DNA of 64,000 nucleotides from Volvariella volvacea V23. Its lineage: Eukaryota > Basidiomycota > Agaricomycetes > Agaricales > Pluteaceae. The translations under genes and the position numbers were made by a program. Each line of letters opens with the position of its first letter. Position 1 is the first letter of the stretch. The stretch lies in NCBI GenBank assembly GCA_000349905.1, contig KB722740.1, positions 1,110,624 through 1,174,623 of the forward strand, read 5' to 3'. This document shows, piece by piece, positions 32,618-46,156 of the stretch. The notes beneath the pieces are model-generated. The model did no database searches. It was not told where the DNA came from and saw only the letters and a list, made by a program, of their open reading frames with translations.

Positions 32618-34715
32618 GGCATTTTGGTTTGGAGGAACATATGGTCCATCTATTGGTTAGATTGTCGATACACCTGTTTTTGGGATAAGACCTTTCATTA
32701 GGGCCTTTTATCCATCCTCGAAGCGAAACACAAGTTTTGCCAGAGGTTGGACGCGTAGCTAGGGCACATTGTTGTATCCTTGCATCATTAGGAATGAATC
32801 ATTGTGATTCAATTTTTCTGGTGTTCATAAATGTGGACACACGTGCTCGTTCATTCTCGTTGAGATTCCTTCACCGAAATAAGTGGGTGATCACTGAGTG
32901 CTTGATGTGGAAGAACGGGAGAGGGATAGAAGGGCAACTCACGACCCCGGAATCCACTCGTTCGCTGGAGCGGTTGTCGTGTGCAGAAATTAGTCTTTCG
33001 TCTATCCAGAAGCCCTTCATTCGATTCAACGAAAACAATAGAGGTGGGTACGTAGCGAGTGAAGACTGTCAGATGTCCGTGAGCGCCAAAGTTACTCCAA
33101 ATTCGTTGGTTCACCGCCTATTGAACTCAAATTCTATGAGCAATTTGAGCTCCTAGGAGGTTAATGTGCTACGCGAGGAGCTATGATCGCACCTGATGAG
33201 GTGTCCAAGTTGGGCGATGCTTCTGTTTGATGCGGCGCTAGCAGGCTTGCTCTCGAAACCTACAGGAAAGTGGATGGGAGCGTACCTTGCATCCTTTTGG
33301 GGAGCATAAAGATGGGGATGCGTGATTATGACTACAATAGGCCGTGTATTATCATGGCAGAATCTCCTGCAGTCACTACGTTCGTGTCCATATGGACCCA
33401 CAAAGGGTGTAGATAGTCTGGTGAGAAACCCGAATCACGAATTGAAATTCTACGCCAGATATGGGCAAACTAGACAGGTCTCCTCTTATGACCAGAAACG
33501 ATAGCGTGCTTAGAGCGCCGTTTAGGGTATAACCACCACTTACCAGCTTCAGCCTTCAAGTTGGTCGTCTCAGTATACATTGCTCCTTTAAAAATCGACC
33601 GTTAGATGAACCACCAGGAATACCGCGTTATTGTTTGCTTGGCCGTCTGCGCCTATGTCGTTGGTGGTAGTCCGGATGAGCGAGACGCGTGATGCGAAGA
33701 GGCAAACTGTCACGTATCACAACCTTGTCACAACCTCATCCCGTCCGCCATGACGGCTACCGGGACGCTCCTCAATCTACAGAGATTCGCTTGTTCGACG
33801 CTCTTTTCTGTCATCATAGAAAGCGAAGTTTTATCTTAATGGGATTAATTGTGTGGATGGAGCGTCAACCGTGCTCTATCAAATGAAGTGCACTGGACAG
33901 GCACCTGCACGACATTATTGTGGCTGCCTTCGGAGCCCTCCATTTCGTTTGTTCATAGAACAGGAAGGGCACTAGATTGCATGAGTAAGCACTTTCTTCG
34001 TCATTGATTGTGGCTGACTATCGTTCATGGTTACTTGATTCAGGTTGCTCGTGGTTGTTGGTCATCTAGCTGCCATATCTGGCGTTGGTCAGTAGTACCG
34101 CTTGCGGTCTGGAGTATGGGACATAAAAACCTGAAATTAAACGCGGATCGCTCAAGCTTATCCCTTGCTTCACTTGATGGAATAATCCCCGAGGGATGTC
34201 ACTCGTGTAGGTAGACGGGCTCGCAGGTAAGTTCGCACCTTGTTATTATGCTCCATCTCGCTGTGTCCTCGTAATTTCGGGATCAGTTACCTCCTCTTCT
34301 ATCCCATCTTCGTTTACATATGTAGTTGCATTATATCCTTGTTGAAGCTTGCTTATACATCAGTTATTGGCTTTCGTTGTCCGGACACTGTTCAGTTGCC
34401 GTCCTTATATTCAACCCCATCTCATCGAGGGTGTCAAGGACCATTCATGGCGTTTTAATCTACAAGAACTAGCTACACTAACAGCGACGTAATGTCCTGA
34501 CGTGTTCGTCGCTAAGATCCCGGCACAAGGACGAGCACCTAACTAGGCAATGCGCAGATCCTCTGCCGTTATTTTTTGTCTTCCCCGTGCACGGCTGCTG
34601 TGCCGGCGCAGACAACTGCTGTCAAGCTTGTCTTACCACATCTTGCTCCCATTCTTCACTCCCTCAACCTTTGCACTCTGTTCTTGCCGCAATTCTGCTT
34701 GTCTGATACACGACA
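32618..34715. other. Downstream part of a duplicated segment, no gene recognised
   Basis: Short frames only. A block at 33354-33404 recurs at 40594-40644 and 45193-45243, showing that the duplicated segment reaches beyond the acidic-protein gene. Confidence 0.45.
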
Positions 34716-37225
34716 ATGGAGAACACGACGATAGAGAACACGGTGAGTGTGTAGTACAGTTCGAAGCAAGCGTCTTGATTCGATCTGATATGCTACCCTC
34801 ATAGGAAGCATCCAATCCCACGTTGGAAGCTCATTCTGCTGGTGCATCGACCGACACTCATCTCGACAGTGCCATCCCTCACGAGCGTGCGTCCGATTCT
34901 GAATCGGGTACGCCTGATGTGAGAGAGAAAGAAGTAGAGCGTGCCGAGGTTTGGGGGGATTTTGACTTCGAGGAGGACGATAAGAATAGGCAGGATACCA
35001 AGGTCGGTTATCTGATTCAATTTCTGATACTTAATTCTGATTAGCATGAATACTTATTAGAAGGATCAAGGTATGTTAATTCATACTCGTGATGTACAAC
35101 CATTAATGATAAGGCCACAAATGCACCCAGAAAACAAGTTTGAGAATTCTGATATGGTACACCATTACTCTCTACTGATGATCTCTTAACTAATTGATCC
35201 ACTTGAAGCCTTCGTATGAGGCTAAAGATGTTTGGAGAAAATTTCACCACATGGCTGAGAAATATGACAGTGATACATGCAAGGCATGGAATGAAGAAAT
35301 TCAGAACTTGCTTGTGTTTGTGAGTATCTTTTGGTGATTTGGATTTGGGCCGCCACATAATCTTTTTCACTGTTTAGACAGGTTTATTCACTGCTGCTGT
35401 TACAGCATTTGTTGTGGAATCCTATCAGTGGTTTCATGAGGACAACAGCAGTGAAACTCTTCAGCTTCTGACTAAAATAGTTTATCACATGGCAACTAAT
35501 GGCTCTCACCCATTGCCAGATATTGTGGCCCTGGAGCCTCAGGGTGTTCCATCTTATGTGCTTCGCATAAACATTTATTGGTTCTTAAGCCTTGTTATTA
35601 GCCTTTCTTCAGTGTTGCTAGGTGTTTTATGCCTTCAGTGGCTTCGAGAATACCAAAGAGATGCAGTTATGCTGCCTCAGGATGCCATTGCATTGAGGCA
35701 AGCACGTTACCATGGGCTTATAGCCTGGAAAATACCACAAATCATTTCCAGCTTGTCAGTTTTGCTGCAGATTGCAGTCATCTTATTTTTTGCAGGAATT
35801 ATTGAACTGACACTCCAATTGCATAAAGGCCTAGCATACATTGCTATTAGTACAATTGGCAGTGCATTTTTAATAGTTGTGTTCACAGCATTTGCTCCAA
35901 TGCTTCAGATCCTTTTATTTGGAATCACTAAACCATCAATCACTTTTTTGTTATGCCAGTGCCCATATAAGTCCTCATTGGCTTGGATAGTTTACAATGC
36001 CTTTCATTGGTGTTGTAAGCCTTTTAAGTTTAAATCTGTCATTATGCCACATGATTTATACTCATCTTGGGTGGACTTTGACAAGTGTTGGAGAGATTTG
36101 GATCTTAATAATTTACACATGACAAATAACAAAAAAGAAGATATTGAAAACATAGTATACTTGCCAGAAAGAGAAAAAACTTTAATGCCATTGGCAGATC
36201 ATATGAGTGATTCATTTGATAGCTCTGATTTTGTCAAATTATATAATGAGCATATGGGCACTAAAGCCAATTTATTCTCTGGTATTACATGGATTACTGA
36301 TGTATTTGGGCATAGATTAGATGTATTCCAATATTATTACAATTTGCTCTTTAAGCTTAATACATATGAATTAGCAAAATTATCTGGAGAAGCAGATTAC
36401 ATTCAAATTAGCAGAGATAAGCTTGTTTTATCTGGTAAAAAGTTTGCAAGCAAAGATGCAATAATCCTTGAAATACTACACAAATTGCCTCTTGTTCAAG
36501 AAAAGTCCATTACATTTTATCAACATGATATTCAGATATATATCTCTAACTATTTTAAGTATTGCTTAAAAGCTTATACCAAGGCAACAAAAGCTGGCTT
36601 TTTCTTTGAGTTTCCAGTAAAACCTTTATGCTGGCATTTAAGACATGAAGACTTTCAGAAATGGTTCAAAGAATCAAGTACAGCAGATTATGATATCTTC
36701 ATCTCATTCCAAGAGGGGGTAATTACTAATTTGTTAACAAATATACTGCCTTTGGACCCACAAGACTCAAAGAAATTCAAAAATTTTAAAACTTATGAAA
36801 AATGTATAGTTTTGGTTATTAATTACTACTGGACTGCATTAAATGCATACTGGCATACTCTAACAGTAAGACAGTTTATATGCAACAACCAAGAGGTTAA
36901 CAGGTGCTTATGGATATTCAGTATACATTTTAGGCTATTTGAACATGAGCTTTACCAAAACACCCATATTAAAAGTAGCATTATGAAAATTGTTAGAATT
37001 TATATGAACTTTGTAATAAAAAGTTGGACAAAAGAGCTGAGCATACTGGAAATATTGCCAAAGAATAAAACCAATGATTTTACACTGCTTGTAAGGACTT
37101 TACATAAATATTATGAGTATGGATGCAGAAATGACATATGGGAGATTGATAACTCATGGGAGAAGTTCTATAAACAGGTTATTAAAAGAAAAGATGAGTT
37201 TAATATTGGAGAATTGCTTACATAA
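34716..37225 (+). CDS. DUF6535 domain membrane protein, copy 1
   Basis: Modelled as 34716-34742, 34805-35002, 35209-35319 and 35378-37225 (727 residues). A micro-exon near 35062-35071 (ending AAG before GTATG) cannot be excluded. The N-terminus is acidic. Then comes the DUF6535 region: KDVWRKFHHMAEKYDSD, CKAWNEEIQNLLVF, and after a phase-0 intron TGLFTAAVTAFVVESYQWF. Three probable membrane helices follow: around WFLSLVISLSSVLLGVLCLQ, SLSVLLQIAVILFFAGIIEL and SAFLIVVFTAFAPMLQILL. The long remainder is soluble, with HRLDVFQYYY and other segments shared with copy 2. DUF6535 proteins are expanded in Agaricomycetes with no assigned activity. The gene is strikingly AT-rich and CpG-poor compared with its flanks, yet the 1.8-kb last exon has no stop. 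Confidence 0.82.
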
Positions 37226-38699
37226 ACATCAGAATATATTTTTTTTTGTTTGTCAGTCAATTGTACTTATGTAGTTAGTGAAACAATAAATCAAACTATG
37301 TAAAATATTATTAAAGATAAACTTCAATATAAAAGCAATTACTAATTCACTTGATGTACCTATTGAAGCATGCATCAAAATGTAGACTGTTTATGTGAAT
37401 ACTGTGATGCCTGGAGGTATGTGTTTTTTTATTCACATAAATTTCTTGCTTTAGTTCCTTTCTACAAGAAAGTCATACTTCTAATCTGGATTTGCATTAC
37501 TGGTATTTCAATTAAACAGCAGCAATAAACGATATCACTACTCAAACATAGCCACCATAGCCTTCTCAATCTGGAGTTGACTAAAGCTAATTAATCTGAC
37601 AACCTTGGCCACTTGTACTACCAAACACTCAGTAGTGTGCCATCAAGAGGTAGTACTTATTTGATGAATGAAGTGGTGATGATCAATGAATTTTTTGAGG
37701 AATGGAGTGGTTTAAATACAGAGAAAGCAGAAATTATTCCTCGATAATTAGAAACATGACACGTATGAAGGATTCCCCCACAATAATAAACACGTGCAAC
37801 ACATAAAACAACAGCGCAATCGTAAAGTCGCCATAGAAGAGTTAGCTCGAATCTCAGTAGGTGTTGCTTGGCATAAATGGGATGGAGTCTAGTGCCACAT
37901 CTCTCTCTCGTGGCGATAGGCATTTGTTTGCGAGTAATCCCCAATTCTAGGTTTCCGCTATCTGAGTTGAGAACCAAATCAATAGTGTATACAGGCAAAG
38001 AGCTACAGTCTCGTCCTCGCAGCTTCCAAAATGTCTAATCACCCTTGTATCGCCAGAACAAATGATTGGGCCTGGCGACTAGTGATCACTAGATCACTGA
38101 CTGGTCCAGGAATGATATGCCATACTGAACCGAGACAAAGCAAGAACTAATGCTGACCGAGCACTACCGGAGAAAGAACAAGCCGAGCTAGGAAAAAATG
38201 CTGTGGTTAATAACTAAGATGCACCCACGACTACCAAGAGAATAGGCATTACGAGTTACGATTCAACACAATTAGTCGCCCAGGCGAAGCGTTTAGAGGA
38301 AACCTGATTTTAACTCAGAGAATGTTCAGTTTTTGAATAGATATCTGATATCATGAGGCTTGTGAGTTTGTGTCACGGTTGAAACGCAAGGCGCTTACTA
38401 ATTTCCATTGAACAGAACGACAATGGGTCCTTCATCCTGAAATGGTACACTTATGTGTGCCACATTGATACAGTCGAAACGGAGGCCGTCTGAGCCTCTA
38501 GATATGAGCGAAGCCAATGTGACAGTTGAACAAAAAATTAAAATTCATTCGAGTCAAAGACTGAAGGATGGCACTCAGCTGTGACCAAAAATGATGGCGG
38601 AGACAAGGGAATGAAAATACCTTTAAGCAAAGGCACTATGGTTGACGCGTCAAATCGGTATGCCTCTACTATTTACGAATTAAGCGCCGTCTCTCATGG
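37226..38699. other. AT-rich 3' flank and intergenic sequence
   Basis: The first ~400 bp are AT-rich and probably 3' UTR; composition returns to normal by about 37.8 kb. No gene is recognised. Confidence 0.4.
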
Positions 38700-40770
38700 A
38701 GGAGTTCAAAATGAAATTGTGACTACGTCACGCGCAACGAGTGCCCGTTCTCAGCGGTGAGCTATCCTCCTCGCGAACACTTATGCGTGTTAGTTTCCTT
38801 CGACAATTGCCCTCAGATGATGCGTCATGCGTCTGCGTGCTCTAGGGACTGGTGACTTCAACTGCAATTGCAGTAACGTCACGTGTAATGGAAACCCACG
38901 AACACCCCTTCCTTTGGTGACATCCTCGCCTCAGACTCTTACGCGTGTTGATTTCCTTTTACACTTTATAATCCTCCGCAACCAAGCTGAGACATCGCGC
39001 CAACAAATATCAGTAAGTACTAGTCCACTTCTTTTCCTAACTTGCGTATTGATATGATTTCAGACGGTCATGGACGTTAGCCACCTATCCACCATCTGAG
39101 GCTTAAGCAATCTTGAAGATACTTAAAGTTCCTCTTGAATGCGTGTGCTATACGTTGGAGATAGTGAGTAAATGGCTCATCCGAAGAAGTTGTGAGATCA
39201 GCTCAACTGGAGCTTCGGACAGTGGTACACCTTTGTTGAACGGTACGGCTTGCGCGGATCCAGGAATCGGCAGTCTGGGGACATTGAGACACGCATCTAC
39301 ACCGCACCACCTACCGCCAGCTCATCCGTGCTACCAAAGGGCACACCATGGCTCTGTCGCCTAATAGGACGAACAGTTGTTCGACTCTTCCCACCAAGTC
39401 GACGGTGACATCGATAGGTCAATGCTATTACACGTGCAAGCGTGATAGCTCTTGACAAATCATCTCCCATCTGAGGCACAAGAATCTAGGCGTATTATCA
39501 CGCTCTGGGACTGGTCGGTTTTGATCTTTGTTCTCCTATAGCGAATAGCGGACTTATAGATATGCAGGGATCACAACCACAAATACCCAGGACGTTTGGA
39601 CCCCGACTCAAGCTCAGTGAGACCTGTGATGGAGACGATTTGGGGGCATTACTCAATGAGGTGGATGACGCTACTCAACTCAGTACTTGAACACTGATCA
39701 ACTGTTCTTCCCATGTAGAAAATACGTATGGCGCTTCAGTGGAAGCTTTCGGTCATTCCGATTGTTGGTGTTTTGTCAGGATGAGGTTGTTGTGTCCTCG
39801 AGTCCACCCCTCGCAGCAAGTTTCGAGTTTCGCTAGACAGGTTCGCCGCATAGCAAGCTATAACCAGCTACACCTCAAATTATCAGGACTATATTCTCAT
39901 TCATTGGTTCAGGGTAGTCAAGTGCTCGTGCAATATATCTATTTTGTCCATGCTAGCTCCGACGTTGGACAGTGCGGTACGTGTTGTTCAATGTGATTCC
40001 CTTACGGATCTCATATCTCCGTAGGGATCGTAGCGTTTTGGGCAACCTTTCAATGTCCACATTGTCCAGACGTTGGGTGATTGGAGTATAAAAAGATCTG
40101 TTGAGGGAGCATTCGACGTTTGTCAAGGGTTCGTGATTGGAACGGCAGGCAACTGCTCTAGGATCACACACATCCCTAAATTTAGTCCCGAGATCTATTC
40201 AGAAGGTGAGCAATGTGAGGTTTTGGGGTCACGCTGATGGACCTCTTCGACGTTTTTCTGTTAGCCAGAGTAGATATGGGGCTATTCCAGGTGCTCCATC
40301 CCACTGTATCGATTTTAGAAATGATAGAGCCTATATGCAGAGGCATTGCGTCTGAAATCCTACCCGACGGAGCCAGACGACCAGGAAATGAACAGATACT
40401 ACTTGTCTATGCGCCTAGATGTAGGTTATGTATTCACTCCTAACCACCAGGAGAGCTCTGAGATCTGTTTTTCCAGCCCTGTGTAACGTTACTAGGCAGG
40501 CAAATGAATGGAAGCGACCTTCCACCCTGTCCAGGAGATATCGAGATAGGAAAAATCTGATTGCGAGCACAATAGAGGTGCCACGTCTTGTCATGGCGGA
40601 ATCTCCTGCAATCGCCGCGTTCGTGTGTATATGGACCCACAAACGATGGATGATGTAAGAGGCCCATCAGAACCCCGGATCACGGCTGACGATGCCATGT
40701 CAGCGTCGGATATAAGCGAACCAGGCGAGTCCCTTCTGTGGCCCAGAGGCGATAACTTGCTTAGGTCGTC
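38700..40770. repeat. Segmental duplication unit, middle copy
   Basis: This stretch is related to 43470-45250 along much of its length. Examples are the block around 39100-39150 versus 43655-43705, the acidic-gene relic, the 40020-40270 block versus 44600-44820, and 40594-40644 versus 45193-45243. Parts also match 31690-33404, which holds the intact acidic gene. The copies are diverged and indel-rich, so the exact ends are uncertain. Confidence 0.6.
39230..39690 (+). pseudogene. Relic of acidic-protein gene (with promoter segment)
   Basis: 39230-39350 matches the promoter/5' segment at 31695-31840. 39365-39460 matches the start of exon 2 (GRTVVRLF counterpart of NGQSFVSP, then KRDSS-like sequence). 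39480-39520 reads QESRRIITLWDWSV, like EEASRHVISLWDIA. 39645-39690 reads ALLNEVDDATQLST, like SLFNEVGDAPQVRR. No continuous frame remains and exon 1 is missing or unreadable. Confidence 0.55.
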
Positions 40771-42598
40771 TGGGCATGACACCTGGTCAACTTAAACACC
40801 TTTGAGGGACCAGATGGATGCCGTCAGGCTTGGGAAATAAAGTATGACGGAGTAAGGAAGGAGAAGGTAAGTGTACTTTATCCTGTTCTCCCTGTCCATT
40901 GAGACGCTGGGCGGTGATACCTCTTGCACTGGATCTGAGGCATCAGATTATCGCCTGCTAGGGGCGGAAGTAATTGGACGCCTTATGACGCCTTACGACA
41001 GGTTAATTCTTGTTTTCTATCTCCCACCAATAAGGGTCATGACTTAATAGCGACGAAGGCCGGAAGGAGGGTGATCGGATATCTCCATTCTTGCAAAATG
41101 ATTCGTGAATCAATACGGTTCTCGTTCACACCACGATCCAAAGAGTAGGTCATCATAATTGCAAGCGACGCTATTGATAACCATAGGGTACATTCAAAAG
41201 GTGATATGGTGCAGACAATCCATTCAATGGGCCAGCAAGAGCTATACTTCACTCCAACATTTCTTGACGACAGGATCAAAGCAGACGTAATTGATTGCGT
41301 GTGCGTGCTCCCTACGTCGTGGCGAATGATCGACTGTTGGAAGCATTAGTTATGGGTAGCCATGTATTCAATCCTTCCGAGACGCTCTATCGCATTTTTC
41401 ATTGTGGATGCTGCTAACTCGAAACTTTGCGGGGCCACTGTGGACCTATTAAGATTTAATATTGCGTTCCCTAAACGACCCGGGCACCAGCTAGTTCCTA
41501 CACCATTTCCTTCCAATAGTTGATAATTTTTGGACATCGTTTGTTAAACGTACTGACATATAGTGACACAGGTTGCATTGCCAGTTAATAGAACGCCAAA
41601 TGGGGATGGGCACCGCCCGCCAAAAAATTGTGATATTTTGGTTTGCACTGTACACCGGAAGAAACCCGGTTTTCGAGGTTTGCGACAAGTCATCACTGTA
41701 AATCGTCAGTTACAATCGAGGAGAGCACGGTAGGCAAGTTACTGGTGTAATAATATCAAGCTTTCTCCACGTAAGTCATTCAAAAAATGCGAAATGTGCA
41801 GATTTTTTTCTGGGTGGAAAACATTTGATTCCCCGACCAACTTCAGAGCACGTTAAAATTTTTTCTAGCTACCGAAGCAACAGAAATGCGAATTATGCGT
41901 ATTAGGGTGTCTATCCGGCAAGATTGAATGGCCGTAACCAATAGGAACAGTCAACTATCAGTAATACTCGTCCTCGTCCTTACCCATCAGTGCTGTATTA
42001 ATAGATTCGGTTTCTGGTGTGTACTTAGGCTCACGTAGAGTCTGAATACACTGTGTAATGAGCTGATAAATTGCCAGGGTTCGCCTATTACCGCAATTGA
42101 GTGTGAATGGGCAGTTGGAGAAGACACCTACTGTTCATTGCGTCGAACTGCATCGATTACAGCTGAGATTTTTGCACTTCTGAGCTTCAAATAGTTCTTG
42201 AAAATCTTTGAAAGGACCTCGTCGTTGAGTAGCTTGACATGGATTCTGATTCGATCACCCAACTGTTTGTAGGTCATGCTGTTGATGACGACAGGGTCCC
42301 GTACCAACCCAACAGATCTGAGTCGGCCAATTTCCAGACAATTTTTCTGCCCCTCCTATTCAATTCTTTCTACATATGCAGCAACGAGCTTCTGTTGTGT
42401 CCAACAGGTGCTATTAGAGCCATGCATTTTCGCCACTTAATTGCTGAGCACGCACAGCTCGCATGTCATGCAGTTGATCAGTTTCATGACCATGCTTCTT
42501 GATAAAACTCTCCGTATAATTTCGCTCTGCCTGGGACTTGTTTGAAAGGTTGATGGCTGTTGATTTAGGATGATAGCGACGCCACATCCTCCAAGATC

Positions 42599-42856
42599 CT
42601 AGTGCACATTTGTTGGCATCGTTGGCGGTGGGAATAAAAATCTGGGACAGTTCATCAGGCATAAGTTAAACGAGTCACCAGGTATAAATTCTTGCGTGAA
42701 TTGTTGCCAGCCTTCTGTGGCATTCCGGTGGCGCTGCAGCTTCTTCTGGCATTGGGCGGTGGTCGCTATATCGCTATACTGGTATCGCTTTGCTTTTTTG
42801 GCTGCCCGAGCAGTTGTAAGCTGCTCTTTTTGTGCCTCGCTGAGTCTTTTAGGCAT
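42599..42856 (-). CDS. Short basic hypothetical ORF
   Basis: An 85-codon frame starting MPKRLSEAQKEQLTTARAAK, a basic, Ala/Gln/Lys-rich helix. I do not recognise it with confidence; N-termini of this style occur in some basidiomycete transposon-encoded proteins. The sequence just downstream on the same strand (42414-42600, another frame) has a WRMWRRYHPKST segment and may be a related fragment. It is possibly a transposon relic and may not be expressed. Confidence 0.2.
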   Translation of the reverse strand: MPKRLSEAQKEQLTTARAAKKAKRYQYSDIATTAQCQKKLQRHRNATEGWQQFTQEFIPGDSFNLCLMNCPRFLFPPPTMPTNVH

Positions 42857-43469
42857 TTTGGATGTTGTAGGTCGGGTGAAAGGATGGATGTTGGCTGGCG
42901 TCGTCCTCTTGAGCAGGTGATGCATATCACCGGCGACAATGCATCTCCACCACACCTCCTCCTTACCTCAAACTTTTACTACTCTGAGAGACATCATTCC
43001 CTACAGAAACTAAAGTTTGCTATCCTCGTAAATGTCAGAATTCGTGCCTCAAGACATTTAGATTTGCCTGCTGAAGGCTAGGGAACGACGACTTGGGGTG
43101 GGGGGTTACAAACGGATAAGGGAATCTACATAGGGTACAATGTACGTAGATTGGCGAAATAAAGTCCATCTCACGGTCACGCCACCATGAGCTTGTCGAA
43201 ATATATGTGAATATCTGAAAGTAAAGCATTTTTCCAAGATACAGGAGTCGCTTTTTGACGGTTTTCTGCATTGTGGACGCAATTCACCACGAAAATAAAT
43301 TTCACTTCGACATTACAATTTAACACATACTGGCATAATATAAAAATTAAAATTTTTTTTTTTCCAACGACTGAGGCTGGGGTTGACGTCGCGAATGGAC
43401 GACATCTGGTGAACCATGATTTTAGGAGGACAAATAAGGACAAAGCTCACAATTTTTTGGCGGGCCATG

Positions 43470-45250
43470 ACAATCCCCCATACTATCCTCATCGCGAACA
43501 CTTGTGCGTCTTTTGCACCTCCTACTCAACGAAACGACTAACACATTGAATCAGCAAAAACGAGTAAGTCCAAACTATACATTTACTTAACTCACATATC
43601 TATATGAGCATAGACGCTCAGACGTTGACAATGCCGGACCCCCAATCTGGGGTTTGAGCAGTCCTGAAGATATTCGAGATTCCCCTATGGTGTATATGCT
43701 ATATGCCGAAGCTGGGAAAGATTGCGAGGCTTGAGTTCAATTGGTTCTTTGGGGAAGCACATCCTTATCAGAAAACACCTCTCACACCGGCCAAGAGACT
43801 GGCAGTCAAGGAAACATACAAATACTATGCCTTGTGAAACGGGACCACGCACATATATTTACTTCGCTCCACCAACTGCCGGCTTACCCCTACCATCAAG
43901 AGGACATACTTTCCCATCTTCTACCCTACGACGTCACTCAAGGCTACCAGTGAGCGAACAACTTCTTAGGGAATATTCATGCTCACTCAAGAGGAAATGA
44001 GAAGAAGAGGACAAGAAGGGGACAAGTGTACGTTTTATAATTTTTATTTTCGGTCGAGAACATCGCATGTTGACTGGACTATTGCTTATACTTTAGTCTA
44101 CCATCTAGAACGAACAATTGTTCGACTCTCCCCTGAAGTCGATGAAGACGTCAACAAATCCATGTGACTGCATTCGCAAGCGAGATAGCTCTCATACTGA
44201 GCCCACGCTGTCAAGCTATTGTGCATATGAGAAAAAGTTCGGAGGTGTTACCACCCTATGGAACAGGTTAGTTTTGAACTTCATCCTCTTATTGCAAATG
44301 GCGGATTTGAAAGAGGTTTAGATTACAATCATAAAGTGGTTTGAGTTGGGTGAGGACGGGGTGCAAATTATCCGCTCTCGGCGAGCTACGAGGGCTAGGC
44401 AAACTACCTATCTAGGTGTACGGTGCTATACTTCGCATTACTGGCAGTGCAAATCTATGATTCGCTTATATGTTAGCATTTGTTTATTCCTTAAAGACGA
44501 TCAGGCGCTCATGCGATATCTCGTGTTGTCCATGCTTCCTCAACGTGCATCAACATAGTATGTGCTACTCGGTGTAATTCTCATACGTATCTCACATCAC
44601 TAGAGGGATCATTGCGCATTGGCCCAATGTCTTAACGTCTCAATGCCCCCACCGCTTAGCAAAGAAATAACCCAGAATATACGTCGTTATTTGTATTTGG
44701 CAGAGCGTTCGTGATGGGAATGACGAGGGCACGTATCACCAAATTTACTCAGGGGGTGAGCAAGCTGAGCAGATTTGGGGTATGAGGGTGATGTACCTAA
44801 TTCATATTCTCCCGCTAGCCACGGTAATTCTGTGCATAGGTTGTTTGGTTATGTCAGGCACCCCATTTAGTGCAACGAATTGAAAAATGATAGAGCGATC
44901 AGTAGGAAGATCGCTGATGGGACATCAGTCTCCGGAATTCTTCCAAAACGATGGATGAAACAACACCCGCTGTGATTTCGCGCGTTAGAAACCTAACAAA
45001 TGGATCAGAACATCATTGGCCAACGCAGTTAGCTAGAGTCTAGTCCTCGTCCCTTGCCATCAACAGAACTCTGAGGTTCGAGCGGCCGGCGTTGCTATTA
45101 AAACACACAAACAGGTAAATGAAAACGAACCTATCTAGGCGATACCAGGATAGGAATGTGATTGCGAATACAATAGAGGTGCCGCATCTTGTCATGGCCG
45201 AACCTTCTGCAATCATTACGTTCGTGTGTATGTGGACCTACAAATGATGT
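43470..45250. repeat. Segmental duplication unit, right copy
   Basis: Counterpart of 38700-40770 at a spacing of about 4.6-4.7 kb, in the same orientation. It contains the acidic-gene relic and ends with the shared block at 45193-45243. Both units are more degraded than the segment holding the intact gene at 31876. Confidence 0.55.
43850..44330 (+). pseudogene. Second relic of acidic-protein gene
   Basis: 43980-44030 reads LTQEEMRRRGQEGDK, similar to the end of exon 1 (MEMRAQEEKEKTK). 44115-44210 reads NEQLFDSPLKSMKTS and IRKRDSSHTEP, similar to NGQSFVSPRQVNGDV and YKRDSSRAES of exon 2. The 5' flank resembles the 31790-31870 leader. Frameshifts and stops leave no intact frame. Confidence 0.5.
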
Positions 45251-46156
45251 AACGGGTTCAAGGGGGGTTCCTGACAAGGCATAGCCCATGTTGTGTGTAA
45301 ACCGAAAAATCTTGAGCTCAAAAATCAGCGGGTTATTGTACAAGTTGCTTTCCTTGCATAGGTCGAGATAGAATACACTATTTGCAGCACTGGTGCATAA
45401 TGTTGAATATCACGTACGCTTATACAATCCACTTCGATGCATCCCCTGGGGTCAGCTACGATGCGCTTATGATATCCTTATACCAATAGGGACAGACAGG
45501 TGATTGAAGAGTCCCGTGCTGATCTTGGACCCACTGGGTCATAAATCGGTTCTCAGTGGCTCGTACCTACCCTTGAATAAGGAAAGAAATACGAATTGAG
45601 TTATCGTGTCTGAGAACAAGTGTCGTGCAAGTATAGTTCACATAGTAGTGTATCGATTTGCTCTCGCGTCCTCTTACATGCAAGGTATACTCAACCTCAT
45701 CTCAGTCCCTGTGCCTGTATTTGTGTATGTCTCGCAGTTTGAGGGTACGCTGCATATTCGGCTTCTGATACTGTCAAGCTCACTTCAATCATTTGCCTTG
45801 ATCTTGTCCAGGCACTCCCGCTGTTATCGACACCTAGGTTCCATAAATGGCCTCAAATCTCCGATTTCCTACCGTTCGGGGCCAATGAGATTGCAGAATT
45901 ACGAGGACATTTGGAGGTGTGGCCCAAACCAGGAGATAAGAGCCAGGGCCATGGATGCTCCCTGTTTCCCGTTTACCCTTTGATTGTATTATTTGATTCT
46001 CACAGGTTGCAGGGAAATCGCGTGATGCTTAACAGCAATTCTTTTGTGGGCGAGTAATCGTTGGCAATTGCCGAAGCATCTTTGTCTCCAACCACCACTC
46101 GCATTGCTATAGCTTGACAACACCCCGCGTCTGCTCTACTGCCATCAGTCGACAAT
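45251..46156. other. Upstream region of DUF6535 copy 2
   Basis: No gene is supported; the 125-codon frame at 45606-45983 has no family features. Base composition is normal and shifts to AT-rich within the next gene. Confidence 0.35.
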
